This document shows positions 8,931 through 18,169 of a stretch of DNA of 64,000 nucleotides, one piece after another. This stretch comes from an uncultured Sphingomonas sp. Lineage in GTDB: Bacteria > Pseudomonadota > Alphaproteobacteria > Sphingomonadales > Sphingomonadaceae. Numbering within the stretch: the stretch's first letter is position 1; the number at the start of each line of letters is the position of its first letter. The notes below the pieces were generated by a model that had not been told where the DNA came from, ran no database searches, and worked only from the letters and a program-made list of their open reading frames with translations. Made by a program: the position numbers and the translations under genes. Location of the stretch: assembly GCF_936927845.1 (NCBI RefSeq), contig NZ_CAKZHV010000070.1, positions 1-64,000 on the forward strand. The letters are read 5' to 3'.

Positions 8931-9365
8931 ATGATGCGGTTGTTGCTGGTTGGCGGGTGCGCGCTGGCGCTGGTGGCCTGCTCGGGCAAGTCGGCGGACG
9001 AGAAGGCGATGGAGAACGCCGAACTGTCGAACTACACGCCGCCGTTCGTCATGTCGCGGCTCGACTTTGGCGGCGTGATCGAGCGCCGGTTCCGCCGCCT
9101 TGATGCCAACAACGACGACAAACTGGAACCCAGCGAGATTTCGCCGCGCCGTCGCGATTTCGTGATGCGGTTCGACACGAACAAGGATGGCGTCATCAGC
9201 ATGGACGAGTGGAGCCGTGGCATGCTGGCCTGGTTCGATCGTCAGGACCTGAACCACGACGGTACCGTCACCAGTTTCGAGCGTGAGCGCGCGCGCGAGC
9301 TGCACGACGCCGATCTGCCCACGCCCGACGACGAACCGGCGAACACCGCGGCGGCGGCGCGCTGA
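8931..9365 (+). CDS. EF-hand lipoprotein
   Basis: 144 residues with a lipoprotein signal (LALVAC, Cys about residue 17) and three EF-hand-type calcium loops: DANNDDKLEPSE, DTNKDGVISMDE and DLNHDGTVTSFE (about 69-80, 92-103, 118-129), each with the Dx[DN]xDG-like spacing and a final Glu. AAAGGGGAC precedes two adjacent ATGs, either of which may start translation. It is presumably a periplasm-facing calcium-binding lipoprotein; partner unknown. It follows the HNH gene in the same direction by 38 bases and precedes ppc. Confidence 0.85.
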   Translation: MMRLLLVGGCALALVACSGKSADEKAMENAELSNYTPPFVMSRLDFGGVIERRFRRLDANNDDKLEPSEISPRRRDFVMRFDTNKDGVISMDEWSRGMLAWFDRQDLNHDGTVTSFERERARELHDADLPTPDDEPANTAAAAR

Positions 9366-9426
9366 TGCGGGTGATGGTCGCGGTCGGACCGATCGGCGGT
9401 TGACCGCGCGGTTGGTGCGACGCAGC

Positions 9427-12102
9427 ATGGCGGCCATGACCCTGCCCCCGATCACCAACAATCCCGATGTCCGCTATCTCGGCCGCGTGCTCGGCGACGT
9501 GATCCGCGCTTACGGCGGCGACAAATTATACGAGCGCACCGAGGCGATCCGCTCCGCCTCGGTTGAGCGGCATCGCGGCGGCGAGGGGTCGCCCGACGCC
9601 GAACTGGGCGCACTCGATCTCGACGAGACGCTCGATTTCGTTCGCGGCTTCATGCTGTTCTCGATGCTCGCCAATCTCGCCGAGGACCGGCAGGGGTTCG
9701 CGGCCGAGAAGGGTGCTGACATTGCCGCCGCGCTCGAACGGCTGGCGGGCGAGGGGATCGACCGCGCGGCGGTGATCGCGCTCTTGGACCACGCGCTGGT
9801 CGCGCCGGTGCTGACCGCGCATCCGACCGAAGTGCGGCGCAAGAGCATGATCGACCACCGCAACCGCATCGCGCAGTTGATGGCGATGCGCGATCGCGGG
9901 GTCGAGGCGACGCCCGAAGGCGACCTGATCGACGAGGCGATCGTCAGGCAGGTCGCTTTGCTGTGGCAGACGCGCGTGCTGCGGCGCGAGCGGTTGTACG
10001 TCGTCGACGAGGTCGAAACCGCGCTCAGCTACCTGCGCGACGTGTTCCTGCCCGTCATCCCTGCGCTCTACCAGCGCTGGGACCGGGCGGTCGGGCAGCG
10101 CGTGCCGTCGTTTCTGCGTCCTGGAAGCTGGATCGGGGGCGACCGCGACGGCAATCCGTTCGTCACCGCCGACTCGCTTCGCACTGCGCTCGCTCGCGCG
10201 TCGGAGGCGGTGCTGGGCTTCTACCTCGATCAGCTCCACGCCATGGGGCAAGAATTGTCGATCTCGACCAACCACGCCGCGGTCGACGATGCGGTGGTGG
10301 CGCTGGCCGAGGCGAGCGGCGACGCGGCGGAGAGCCGCAGCGACGAGCCGTATCGCCGCGCATTGTCGGGCATCTACGCGCGCACTGCGGCGACCTTTGC
10401 CAAGCTGGTCGGCAAGCCTGCGCCGCGGCCGGGCGCGTTGAAGGGCGAGCCCTACGCTGATCCCGCCAGCTTGCGCGCCGACCTCGTCGCGATCGCCAGG
10501 CCGCTGGCGCAGGGCGGCGACGGGCTGCTCGGCAGCGGTGGCGCGATCGGGCGACTGATCCGCGCGGTTGACGTGTTCGGCTTCCATCTGGCGACGCTCG
10601 ATCTGAGGCAGAACAGCGCAGTGCACGAGCGCGTGGTGGCGGAAATGCTGAGCGTCGCGAGTGTCTGCGACGACTACGCCGCATTGGACGAGGCAGCGCG
10701 CGTCGATCTGCTCAAGCGCGAGCTCGCCAGCCCGCGCCCGCTCACTTCGCGCTTCGCCGATTATTCGGAGGAAACCGCGGGCGAGCTGGCGATCGTCCAG
10801 GCGGCGGCCGACGCGCACCGCGCCTACGGCTCGGCCTCTATCCGCCAATATATCGTGTCGATGTGCAAGTCGGTCAGCGACCTGCTCGAGGTGCATGTGC
10901 TGCTCAAGGAGGTCGGGCTCTACCGGCCCGGCGATCCGGCGCAGGCCGACGTGATGGCAGTGCCGCTGTTCGAGACGATCGAGGATCTGGAGGCAGCGCC
11001 GGGGGTGATGACGGCCTGGTTCGCGATCCCTGAGGTGGCTGCGATCGCCTCTGGCCGTGGTCATCAGGAAGTAATGATCGGTTATTCCGACAGCAACAAG
11101 GACGGCGGTTACCTGACCTCGACGTGGCAATTGTCGAAGGCGTCGACCGCGCTCAAGCCGGTGTTCGAGGCGGCAGGGGTGGGGATGCAGCTATTCCACG
11201 GCCGCGGCGGCGCGGTCGGGCGCGGCGGCGGATCGTCTTTCGCGGCGATCCGCGCGCAGCCGCCCGGCACCGTGCAGGGCCGCATCCGCATCACCGAACA
11301 AGGAGAGGTGATCGCGGGCAAATACGGCACGCGCGAGAGCGCGATGACCAATCTGGAGGCGATGGCGTCGGCAACGCTGCTCACCAGCCTCGAGCCTGCG
11401 CCGCTGTCGAACAGCGAGAACGAGGCGTTCGGGGCCGCAATGGATCGCATCTCCGACGCGGCGTTCCGCGCCTATCGCGGGCTGGTGTACGAGACGGAAG
11501 GCTTCCGCACCTTCTTTCGCCAGATGACCCCGATCGCCGAGATCGCGGGGTTGAAGATCGGCAGCCGCCCGGCGAGCCGCAAGCAGTCGGACGCGATCGA
11601 GGATCTGCGCGCGATCCCCTGGGTGTTCAGCTGGGCGCAGGCGCGCGTCATGCTGCCGGGCTGGTACGGGGTGGGCCAGGCGCTCGGCCAGTTCGAGGAC
11701 CGTGCGCTGCTGAAGGAGATGGCGGAAGCGTGGCCGCTGTTCGGCGCGACGCTCGCCAACATGGAGATGGTGCTGGCGAAATCCGACATGGGGATCGCCC
11801 AGCGCTACGCCGCCCTGGTCGAGGACGCGGGTCTGCGCGACCGCGTGTTCGGGCGCATCCGCGACGACTGGCACCTGACCCGCGACCAGTTGCTCGAGGT
11901 GACGAGCCAGACGCGGCTGCTGGAAAAGCACCCCGCACTCGACGCGTCGATCCGGCTGCGGCTGCCTTATATCGAGCCGCTCAACCTGCTCCAGATCGAG
12001 CTGATCAAGCGCAACCGCGCGGGCGAGGACGATGCGCGGGTGCGCGAGGGCATCCTCCTGTCGATCAACGCGATCGCGACCGCGCTGCGCAATTCGGGGT
12101 AA
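9427..12102 (+). CDS. ppc: Phosphoenolpyruvate carboxylase
   Basis: 891 residues from the ATG at 9427 (a second ATG three codons later is an alternative). It carboxylates PEP with bicarbonate to oxaloacetate, feeding the TCA cycle. The family motifs are complete: VLTAHPTEVRRKS with the catalytic His (about residues 131-143), RPGSWIGGDRDGNPFV, GYSDSNKDGGYLTSTW (about 551-566), the glycine loop LFHGRGGAVGRGGG (about 588-601) and the C-terminal NRAGEDD...RNSG end. Length is normal for the bacterial enzyme. It stands alone between the EF-hand lipoprotein and a converging membrane protein gene. Confidence 0.97.
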   Translation: MAAMTLPPITNNPDVRYLGRVLGDVIRAYGGDKLYERTEAIRSASVERHRGGEGSPDAELGALDLDETLDFVRGFMLFSMLANLAEDRQGFAAEKGADIAAALERLAGEGIDRAAVIALLDHALVAPVLTAHPTEVRRKSMIDHRNRIAQLMAMRDRGVEATPEGDLIDEAIVRQVALLWQTRVLRRERLYVVDEVETALSYLRDVFLPVIPALYQRWDRAVGQRVPSFLRPGSWIGGDRDGNPFVTADSLRTALARASEAVLGFYLDQLHAMGQELSISTNHAAVDDAVVALAEASGDAAESRSDEPYRRALSGIYARTAATFAKLVGKPAPRPGALKGEPYADPASLRADLVAIARPLAQGGDGLLGSGGAIGRLIRAVDVFGFHLATLDLRQNSAVHERVVAEMLSVASVCDDYAALDEAARVDLLKRELASPRPLTSRFADYSEETAGELAIVQAAADAHRAYGSASIRQYIVSMCKSVSDLLEVHVLLKEVGLYRPGDPAQADVMAVPLFETIEDLEAAPGVMTAWFAIPEVAAIASGRGHQEVMIGYSDSNKDGGYLTSTWQLSKASTALKPVFEAAGVGMQLFHGRGGAVGRGGGSSFAAIRAQPPGTVQGRIRITEQGEVIAGKYGTRESAMTNLEAMASATLLTSLEPAPLSNSENEAFGAAMDRISDAAFRAYRGLVYETEGFRTFFRQMTPIAEIAGLKIGSRPASRKQSDAIEDLRAIPWVFSWAQARVMLPGWYGVGQALGQFEDRALLKEMAEAWPLFGATLANMEMVLAKSDMGIAQRYAALVEDAGLRDRVFGRIRDDWHLTRDQLLEVTSQTRLLEKHPALDASIRLRLPYIEPLNLLQIELIKRNRAGEDDARVREGILLSINAIATALRNSG

Positions 12103-12195
12103 GGGCGGGCGCCCCTCTAAGGGAGGGAGAGCGGTAGCTGCTCACCTCGCCGACCGACAGCAGAGATCGTTTCCTTTTCCGCGTGTAATGGTCAG

Positions 12196-12696
12196 TCAGC
12201 TGCGATGAATACCGCACCGCTCCGTCCACTCGATTGGGAGCACGTTGACGGCGGCATCGGGCGGGATTTCGTAGAGGTCCATCATCCGATAGCTCCACCC
12301 GTAGGGCGTGCATCGTTTCAGCGCCGCGGCATGAAGATCGAATTGGTCCTCACGCGGTGCAATGCGGATTGACCGAAAGAAGGAATGATCGATGAGCGCG
12401 TCTGGTGCGAACTCGGCCAAACGCGATGCGCGGAGATGATCGACGTAGATCGCGATCGACACGACCGACAGGGTCATCACGGTCAGCACGTACAGCGGAG
12501 CCGTGACCCGCAAAGAGTAGGGCATCAAGAAAACTGCTGTCGACGCCACCGCAATGATCAGGAGCCACGATCGCCACGCGATGCCGAGCCTATCCGGCCA
12601 TAGCAACAAGTCGGCGACAGGCGACAGAAGGTCACCGCACCAGATGATGGCCATCAGGCAATAGGCGCCGAGCGTCAGCGCTACAATCTTCACCAT
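12196..12696 (-). CDS. Unknown small membrane protein
   Basis: 166 residues. Three or four hydrophobic segments occupy the first two thirds (about residues 1-20, 42-60 and 64-86, with a weaker one near 20-35), followed by a soluble tail with a CGIHRS end. Base composition and codon use are less GC-extreme than ppc or pepN, which hints at a less conserved gene. Nothing in the sequence points to a family, and no functional partner is adjacent. The 250-base gap to pepN (12697-12947) holds no other gene I can support. Confidence 0.6.
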   Translation of the reverse strand: MVKIVALTLGAYCLMAIIWCGDLLSPVADLLLWPDRLGIAWRSWLLIIAVASTAVFLMPYSLRVTAPLYVLTVMTLSVVSIAIYVDHLRASRLAEFAPDALIDHSFFRSIRIAPREDQFDLHAAALKRCTPYGWSYRMMDLYEIPPDAAVNVLPIEWTERCGIHRS

Positions 12697-12947
12697 CCAA
12701 TCACTTCCGGTCGCGAAATCGAGGGACGTCCAACGTTCTCAACAATTTGATTGTGAGATTGAAAGAGGGTCTCGGCTACGGGAAACCTTGTTGCTCCCTT
12801 GGAGCGCTGAGGCCCAGCCACGTCAAAAGTCACAAAGGTCACACCCCTACGCATGCCCGGGCGCGCGCGTCTGCATTCGGCGGTGTCAAAGAGCGCCGCT
12901 GCGGTGACATGTGAGGGGGCGTGTAGGACAGCCCCCGCGCGTGGGTG

Positions 12948-15554
12948 TCAGCCCTCCAGGCTCTTCGATGCCTGCTCGAACAAATCCTTCGACAGGCCCG
13001 AATGCGCGACGATCCGCTCCAGTTCGGCGCGCATCAGCGCAGCGCGGGTCGGATCGAAGCGGCGCCAGCGGCCCAAGGGAGGCAGCAGCTTCGCCGCGGT
13101 CTGCGGGTTGAGCGCGTCGAGCGCGATCAACTGATCGGCGAGCCAGCGGTAGCCCGCGCCGCCCTTGGCATGGAAGGCGCGCTGGTTGACCCCGAACGCG
13201 CCGATCAGCGAGCGCGCGCGATTCGGGTTGGCGAGCGAGAAATCGGGGTGGCGCGCGAGTTCGGCGACGAGCGCGGGGGTGTCGTCGCGCGACGACAGCG
13301 CCTGCGTCTGGAACCATTTATCGAGCACCAGCGAATTGCCCTGATAGCGCTGGTAGAAGATGTCGAGCGCGGCGTCGCGCTCCTCCGAATGGCCGCTGAC
13401 GAGCGTGGTGAGCGCGCCCTGGCGGTCGGTCATGTTGTCCGCCTTCGCGAATTGCGCGTAGGCGAGCCGCGCCGCATCGTCGGCACCCGAGGCGGCGAGG
13501 TAGCCGAGCGCGACGTTGCGCAGGCGGCGCAGCCCCTTGTCCTCGGGCGTGTAGGCATAAGCGCGGCCGCTGCCCGCCTCGTAGCCGGTGCGCCACTGCG
13601 CCTCCAGTTCGCGGCCGAGATCGCCGCGCAAAGCCTCGCGCGCGGCGTGGACCGCGTCGGGGTCGACGGTCGAGAGCTGGTCGCCGATGAAGCTCTCCGA
13701 CGGCAGCAGCACCGCTTCTGCGACGAAGGCGGGATCGAGTTCGGGATTGTCGAGCGTGTCGGCGACCGCGGCGATCACCGCGGCGTGATCGGCCCGTTCC
13801 TCGATCGTCGCGGCGACGAGCGTGTCGAGCATCAACTGCTGCATCGCCTCGTAGCGCGCGAAGGGGTCGTTGTCGTGGCGCGCGAGAAAGGCAAGGTCGG
13901 CGGCGGTGCGGTCGCTCTCGATCACCACCGGCGCGGAGAAGCCACGGTTGAGCGAGACGATCGGGCGCTCGGCGATCGTCTCGAACGTCACGCTGGCGCT
14001 CGCGTCCGACAGGATGACGAGCTGCTCCTCGGTGAGCGCATCGCCTGTCTCGGCACCGAACAGCCGGATCTTGAGCGGAAGCACCTGCGGCTGCTTGTTC
14101 GACTGGCCCGGTGTGTCGGGCACCTTTTGCGCGAGGTTGAGCGTCGCGCGGCCCGAGCCGGGTTCGTGCTCCAGCGATACCGAGACGCGCGGGGTACCGG
14201 CCTGCGAGTACCACAGCCGGAACTGCGACAGGTCGATCTCGCCCGCTTCCTCCATGCAGGTGACGAAATCCTCGCAGGTGGCGGCGGTCCCGTCGTAGCG
14301 GTCGAAGTAGAGGTCGGTCGCGGCGCGGAAACGCTGCTCGCCCAGCATCGTCGCCATCATCCGGATCAGCTCCGCGCCCTTGTTGTAGATCGTCGCGGTG
14401 TAGAAGTTGGAGATCTCGAGATAACGCTCGGGCCGGACCGGGTGCGCGAGCGGGCTCGCGTCCTCGGGGAACTGCCCGGCGCGCAGGCCGCGCACGTCCT
14501 CGATCCGCTTCACCGCGGCCGAACCCTGATCGGCGGAGAAGCCTTGGTCGCGGTAGACGGTGAAGCCTTCCTTGAGGCTCAACTGGAACCAGTCGCGGCA
14601 GGTGATGCGATTGCCCGACCAATTGTGGAAATATTCGTGCGCGACGACCGCGGCGATGGCGTCGTAATCATAATCGGTCGCGGTATCGGGGTCGGCGAGG
14701 ATGTAGCGGCTGTTGAAGATGTTCAACCCCTTGTTCTCCATCGCGCCGAAGTTGAAATCGTCCACCGCAACAATGTTGAACACGTCGAGATCGTATTCGC
14801 GGCCGTAGACGCGCTCGTCCCACGCCATTGACAGCTTCAAGGCGTGGAGCGCGTGGTCGGTCTTCGCCAGATCGGCCTCACGCACCCAGATGCCGAGCTC
14901 GACCGTGCGGCCCGAGCGCGTGGTGAAGGTGCCGCTATTGACCGCCAGGTCGCCTGCGACGAGCGCGAACAGGTAGGATGGCTTCGGATAAGGATCGTGC
15001 CACTCAGCCCAGTGGGTGCCGTCGTCGCCGTCGCCCTCAGCCACCGGGTCGCCGTTGGCGAGCAGCACGGGGAAGCGCGCCTTGTCCGCGCTCATCCTGA
15101 CCGTGTAAGTCGAGAGCACGTCGGGGCGGTCCGGGAAATAGGTGATGCGGCGGAAACCCTCCGCCTCGCACTGCGTGCACAGATTGCCGCCCGACGCGTA
15201 GAGCCCCATTAGCTGCGTGTTGCGCTCGGGTGCGATCTCGACCTCGGTCTCGATCACGTGCGCGTCGCCGGGGAGCGGCAGGGCCAGTTGCTCGCCCTCG
15301 ATCCGCCAGTCGTTGACCGCGACGCCGTCGACCGTCACCGACAGCAGCTTCTGCCCCGCGCCGTCGAGCACGAGCGGCAGGTCGTGCGCGCCCGACCGCA
15401 CAACCGACAGCCGCGCACGCACGCGGGTGGCGGCGGGATCGAGCGAAAAGTTGAGCGCGGTCTCGGGCACGGTCCACGCGGGCGCGGTGTAATCCTCGCG
15501 GCGGATCACCTTCGGGGCGGCAGGAGTGAGGGCGGCGTTCATGGCATCGAGCAT
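12948..15554 (-). CDS. pepN: Aminopeptidase N (M1 family)
   Basis: 868 residues from the ATG at 15554, which has AGGG six bases upstream; longer in-frame starts lack a ribosome binding site. It is a zinc exopeptidase that trims N-terminal residues from peptides. The exopeptidase motif GAMEN is at about 270-274 and the zinc motif HEYFHNW at about 306-312, with the third ligand expected in the LKEGFTVYRDQ segment. The C-terminal half is the helical ERAP1-type/DUF3458 domain typical of E. coli-type PepN. Length is normal. It is divergent from the M28 peptidase gene, so the two peptidases share a 120-base promoter region. Confidence 0.96.
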   Translation of the reverse strand: MLDAMNAALTPAAPKVIRREDYTAPAWTVPETALNFSLDPAATRVRARLSVVRSGAHDLPLVLDGAGQKLLSVTVDGVAVNDWRIEGEQLALPLPGDAHVIETEVEIAPERNTQLMGLYASGGNLCTQCEAEGFRRITYFPDRPDVLSTYTVRMSADKARFPVLLANGDPVAEGDGDDGTHWAEWHDPYPKPSYLFALVAGDLAVNSGTFTTRSGRTVELGIWVREADLAKTDHALHALKLSMAWDERVYGREYDLDVFNIVAVDDFNFGAMENKGLNIFNSRYILADPDTATDYDYDAIAAVVAHEYFHNWSGNRITCRDWFQLSLKEGFTVYRDQGFSADQGSAAVKRIEDVRGLRAGQFPEDASPLAHPVRPERYLEISNFYTATIYNKGAELIRMMATMLGEQRFRAATDLYFDRYDGTAATCEDFVTCMEEAGEIDLSQFRLWYSQAGTPRVSVSLEHEPGSGRATLNLAQKVPDTPGQSNKQPQVLPLKIRLFGAETGDALTEEQLVILSDASASVTFETIAERPIVSLNRGFSAPVVIESDRTAADLAFLARHDNDPFARYEAMQQLMLDTLVAATIEERADHAAVIAAVADTLDNPELDPAFVAEAVLLPSESFIGDQLSTVDPDAVHAAREALRGDLGRELEAQWRTGYEAGSGRAYAYTPEDKGLRRLRNVALGYLAASGADDAARLAYAQFAKADNMTDRQGALTTLVSGHSEERDAALDIFYQRYQGNSLVLDKWFQTQALSSRDDTPALVAELARHPDFSLANPNRARSLIGAFGVNQRAFHAKGGAGYRWLADQLIALDALNPQTAAKLLPPLGRWRRFDPTRAALMRAELERIVAHSGLSKDLFEQASKSLEG

Positions 15555-15674
15555 GTCCGACCCTATCATCGGCGAGCGCCAAGGTTCCATAGCCAAGGTG
15601 GGCGATCACGCGGGCGACAGGCTTGCGCCGGCCGGGCGCGCTGCTAGGCCGCGGGCCACAAGGAGAGAAAAATC

Positions 15675-17318
15675 GTGAAGCGTTTATCGGCCGTTGCGCC
15701 CTTTGCCCTGCTGCTGGGTGCGGCGCATGCACCCCAATCGGCCCCGGCCCCTGCTGTCACCCCCCTCGCCGCCACGCCGCCTGCGGCACGTGCAACCGCG
15801 CCGCGCACCGCGCAGGAGGCCGCGATCCGTGCGCACGTCGCCTATCTCGCCTCCGACGCGCTTCAAGGCCGCGAGGCGGGCAGTGCGGGGTTCAATACCG
15901 CCGCCGACTACGTCGCGCAGCAATTCGCCGCGGCGGGGCTGAAGCCCGGTGCGGACGGCGCGTTCCTGCAACGTGTGCCGTTGATGAAATATCAGGTCGC
16001 GGGTGAGGCGCGCGCGATGATCAACGGTGCGGCGCTGAAGGCAGGCGAGGACTTCACCGCGGCGGCGAACCCGCAGGCCGCGCGCACCGACGTGGGCGCA
16101 CGCGTGGTGTTCGTCGGACAGGGCGTGTCCGCGCCCAGCCGCGGCCACGACGATTACGGCGCCGTCGACGTGCGCGGCGCGATCGTCGCGCTGGTGGGCG
16201 GCGCACCCGCCGACCTGCAGAGCGAGGAGCACGCTTACTTCGCCAGTCTGCGCACCAAGCTGCAGGCCGCCGCCGCGCACGGCGCGGTCGGCGCGGTGCT
16301 GCTGACGGGCGGCGCGACCAAGGCGCGGCCGGTGCGCGCGGGCGGGGTGCAGTCCGGCTGGGCGACGCCCGAAGGCACCGCCTTCGCGCCGGGCGTGCCG
16401 CTGCTCGCCACGCTGACCGACGCGGGCGCGCGCAAGCTGTTCGCTGGCGCGGGCATGACCTGGGATCAGGCGCGTGCCGAGGTGAATGGCAAGCAATCGT
16501 TCCCGCCCGCCGCGCTCGCCACCACCCTTCGGATCGAGAGCGCGACCGCGTTCACGCCGGTCGCCTCGTCCAACGTCGTCGGCGTGCTGCCCGGCACCGA
16601 TCCGGCGCGGCGTGGTGACGTCGTCGTGCTGTCGGCGCACCTCGACCATATCGGCATCAGTAAGAAGCCCGACGCCAGGGGCGACCGGATCAACAACGGC
16701 GCGCTCGACGACGCGATCGGGATCGCGAGCCTGATCGAGGAAGCGCGGCGGTTCCAGCAGCGCGGTGCGGGCAAGCGGACGATCGTGTTCTTGGCGGTCA
16801 CCGCCGAGGAAAAGGGGCTGGTCGGCAGCGATTACTTCGTGCGGCACCGGCCGAAGGGTCTGGAGAATATCGTCGCCGACGTGAACCTCGACATGCCGGT
16901 GCTGACCTATCGGTTCAACGATGTGGTGGCGTTCGGCGGCGATCGCTCGACGCTCGGCCCCGTGATTGCGCGCGCGGCGCGGGGCGCGGGCGTCGTAACC
17001 TCGCCCGATCCGATCCCCGAGCAGACGATCTTCACGCGATCGGACCATTTCCGCTTCGTGGAAGCCGGCGTGCCGTCAGTGTTCCTGTGGCCGGGGCTGA
17101 AGGGCGAGGGCGCGCGCGCGGCGTTCGAGGACTTCATGAAGAACCGTTACCATCAGGAGGGTGACGAGGTAGACGCAGGGATCCTGTGGGATCAGGCGGT
17201 GCGTTTCGTCGACATCAACTATGCGATCGCGCGCGAGATTGCGGACGCGCGCAATCGCCCGGCGTGGAACAAGGGCGATTATTTCGGCACCGCGTTCAAA
17301 GGCCCGATGGCGCAGTGA
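15675..17318 (+). CDS. Secreted M28 family zinc aminopeptidase with PA domain
   Basis: 547 residues from a GTG at 15675 preceded by an excellent AGGAGAG. A signal peptide (MKRLSAVAPFALLLGAAHA) and a Pro/Ala linker lead into a PA-type insert (about residues 140-270). The M28 catalytic domain has all metal and catalytic residues: H322 in SAHLDH, D345 in GALDDA, E378-E379 in TAEEKG, D406 in NLDMP and H458 in RSDHF. It probably hydrolyses peptides in the periplasm or outside the cell. Its final codons (Met-Ala-Gln-stop) lie inside an 11-bp tandem repeat. Confidence 0.92.
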   Translation: MKRLSAVAPFALLLGAAHAPQSAPAPAVTPLAATPPAARATAPRTAQEAAIRAHVAYLASDALQGREAGSAGFNTAADYVAQQFAAAGLKPGADGAFLQRVPLMKYQVAGEARAMINGAALKAGEDFTAAANPQAARTDVGARVVFVGQGVSAPSRGHDDYGAVDVRGAIVALVGGAPADLQSEEHAYFASLRTKLQAAAAHGAVGAVLLTGGATKARPVRAGGVQSGWATPEGTAFAPGVPLLATLTDAGARKLFAGAGMTWDQARAEVNGKQSFPPAALATTLRIESATAFTPVASSNVVGVLPGTDPARRGDVVVLSAHLDHIGISKKPDARGDRINNGALDDAIGIASLIEEARRFQQRGAGKRTIVFLAVTAEEKGLVGSDYFVRHRPKGLENIVADVNLDMPVLTYRFNDVVAFGGDRSTLGPVIARAARGAGVVTSPDPIPEQTIFTRSDHFRFVEAGVPSVFLWPGLKGEGARAAFEDFMKNRYHQEGDEVDAGILWDQAVRFVDINYAIAREIADARNRPAWNKGDYFGTAFKGPMAQ

Positions 17319-17345
17319 TGGCGCAGTGATGGCGCAGTGATGGCG
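17306..17345. repeat. Tandem repeat, 11-bp unit GATGGCGCAGT
   Basis: Three perfect copies of GATGGCGCAGT run head to tail from 17306 to 17338, followed by a partial fourth. The first copy includes the last codons and stop of the M28 peptidase gene, and the array ends just before the ATG of the next gene (17348), so it makes up the whole intergenic spacer. Confidence 0.9.
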
Positions 17346-17347
17346 GA

Positions 17348-18169
17348 ATGACGCTGTTCGTCTTTGGCCTCGGCTATGCCGCGCGCGCGATCGTCGCGGC
17401 AGCGGGCGGCGTCGCGATCGGCACGACACGCGACGGGCGCGGGGGTACGCTTGCGTACGACGACGCGGGCGCGGTGCGCGCCGGACTGGCGGCGAGCGCG
17501 CGCGTGCTCGTCTCGATCCCGCCCGACGCGGACGGCGATCCGGTGCTGCGCGACTATGCCGATCTGCTGGCGGGCAAGTGGGTCGGTTACCTGTCCTCGA
17601 CCGGCGTCTACGGCGACGTCGGCGGCGCATGGGTGGACGAGAGCGCGCCCGCCGACCGCGGGCGGCGGGCCAAGCGCAACGCGGCGGACGCGGCGTGGCT
17701 GGCGCGCGGCGCCCATGTGTTCCGCCTGCCCGGCATCTACGGTCCCGGTCGCTCGGCGCTGGAACGAGTAACGCGCGGCGAGGCGCATCGCACCGGCATC
17801 GGGGGCCAAGTGTTCAGCCGCGTCCACGTCGACGACATCGCCAGCGGTGTGGTCGACGCGTTCGACGCACCCGCGGGCGCGTACAATCTGTCGGACGACG
17901 AGCCTGCGAGCCAGGACGTGGTGGTCGACTACGCCGCGCGCCTGCTCGGCGTCGCTTCGCCGCCGCTCGTCTCGCTTGAACAATTGTCGCCGATGGCGCG
18001 CGGCTTCTACGCCGAGAATCGGCGCGTCGCGAACGGCAAGGCGAAGCGCGTGCTCGGCTGGCGGCCGCGCTTTCCCGACTACCGGTTCGGCCTGCGCGCG
18101 GTCAGCGCGATGACCAGCCCCGCGCCCGCCAGCACGCCCCCGGCGGCAGCGAGCAGCGACCAGCGGTAA
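17348..18169 (+). CDS. NAD(P)-binding Rossmann protein (SDR/epimerase-like)
   Basis: 273 residues. It opens with the dinucleotide-binding motif LFVFGLGYAARAI (about residues 3-15) and continues with YLSSTGVYGDVGG, a family signature, then FRLPGIYGPGRS and HVDDIA, which place it with the atypical SDR group that includes E. coli YeeZ. The usual YxxxK pair is not obvious, so catalytic activity is uncertain. The last ~30 residues overlap the end of the converging EamA gene by 91 bp and are low-complexity, so the stop may lie beyond the functional domain. It directly follows the M28 gene and may be cotranscribed. Confidence 0.82.
   Translation: MTLFVFGLGYAARAIVAAAGGVAIGTTRDGRGGTLAYDDAGAVRAGLAASARVLVSIPPDADGDPVLRDYADLLAGKWVGYLSSTGVYGDVGGAWVDESAPADRGRRAKRNAADAAWLARGAHVFRLPGIYGPGRSALERVTRGEAHRTGIGGQVFSRVHVDDIASGVVDAFDAPAGAYNLSDDEPASQDVVVDYAARLLGVASPPLVSLEQLSPMARGFYAENRRVANGKAKRVLGWRPRFPDYRFGLRAVSAMTSPAPASTPPAAASSDQR

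Noticed and set aside
12945..14831. A long antisense open frame (over 600 codons) opposite pepN
   Set aside because: It is a shadow of pepN in high-GC DNA, has no ribosome binding site and no family-like motif; similar antisense frames opposite ppc, the CoA-transferase, glyA, the receptors and the kinase were dismissed for the same reason.
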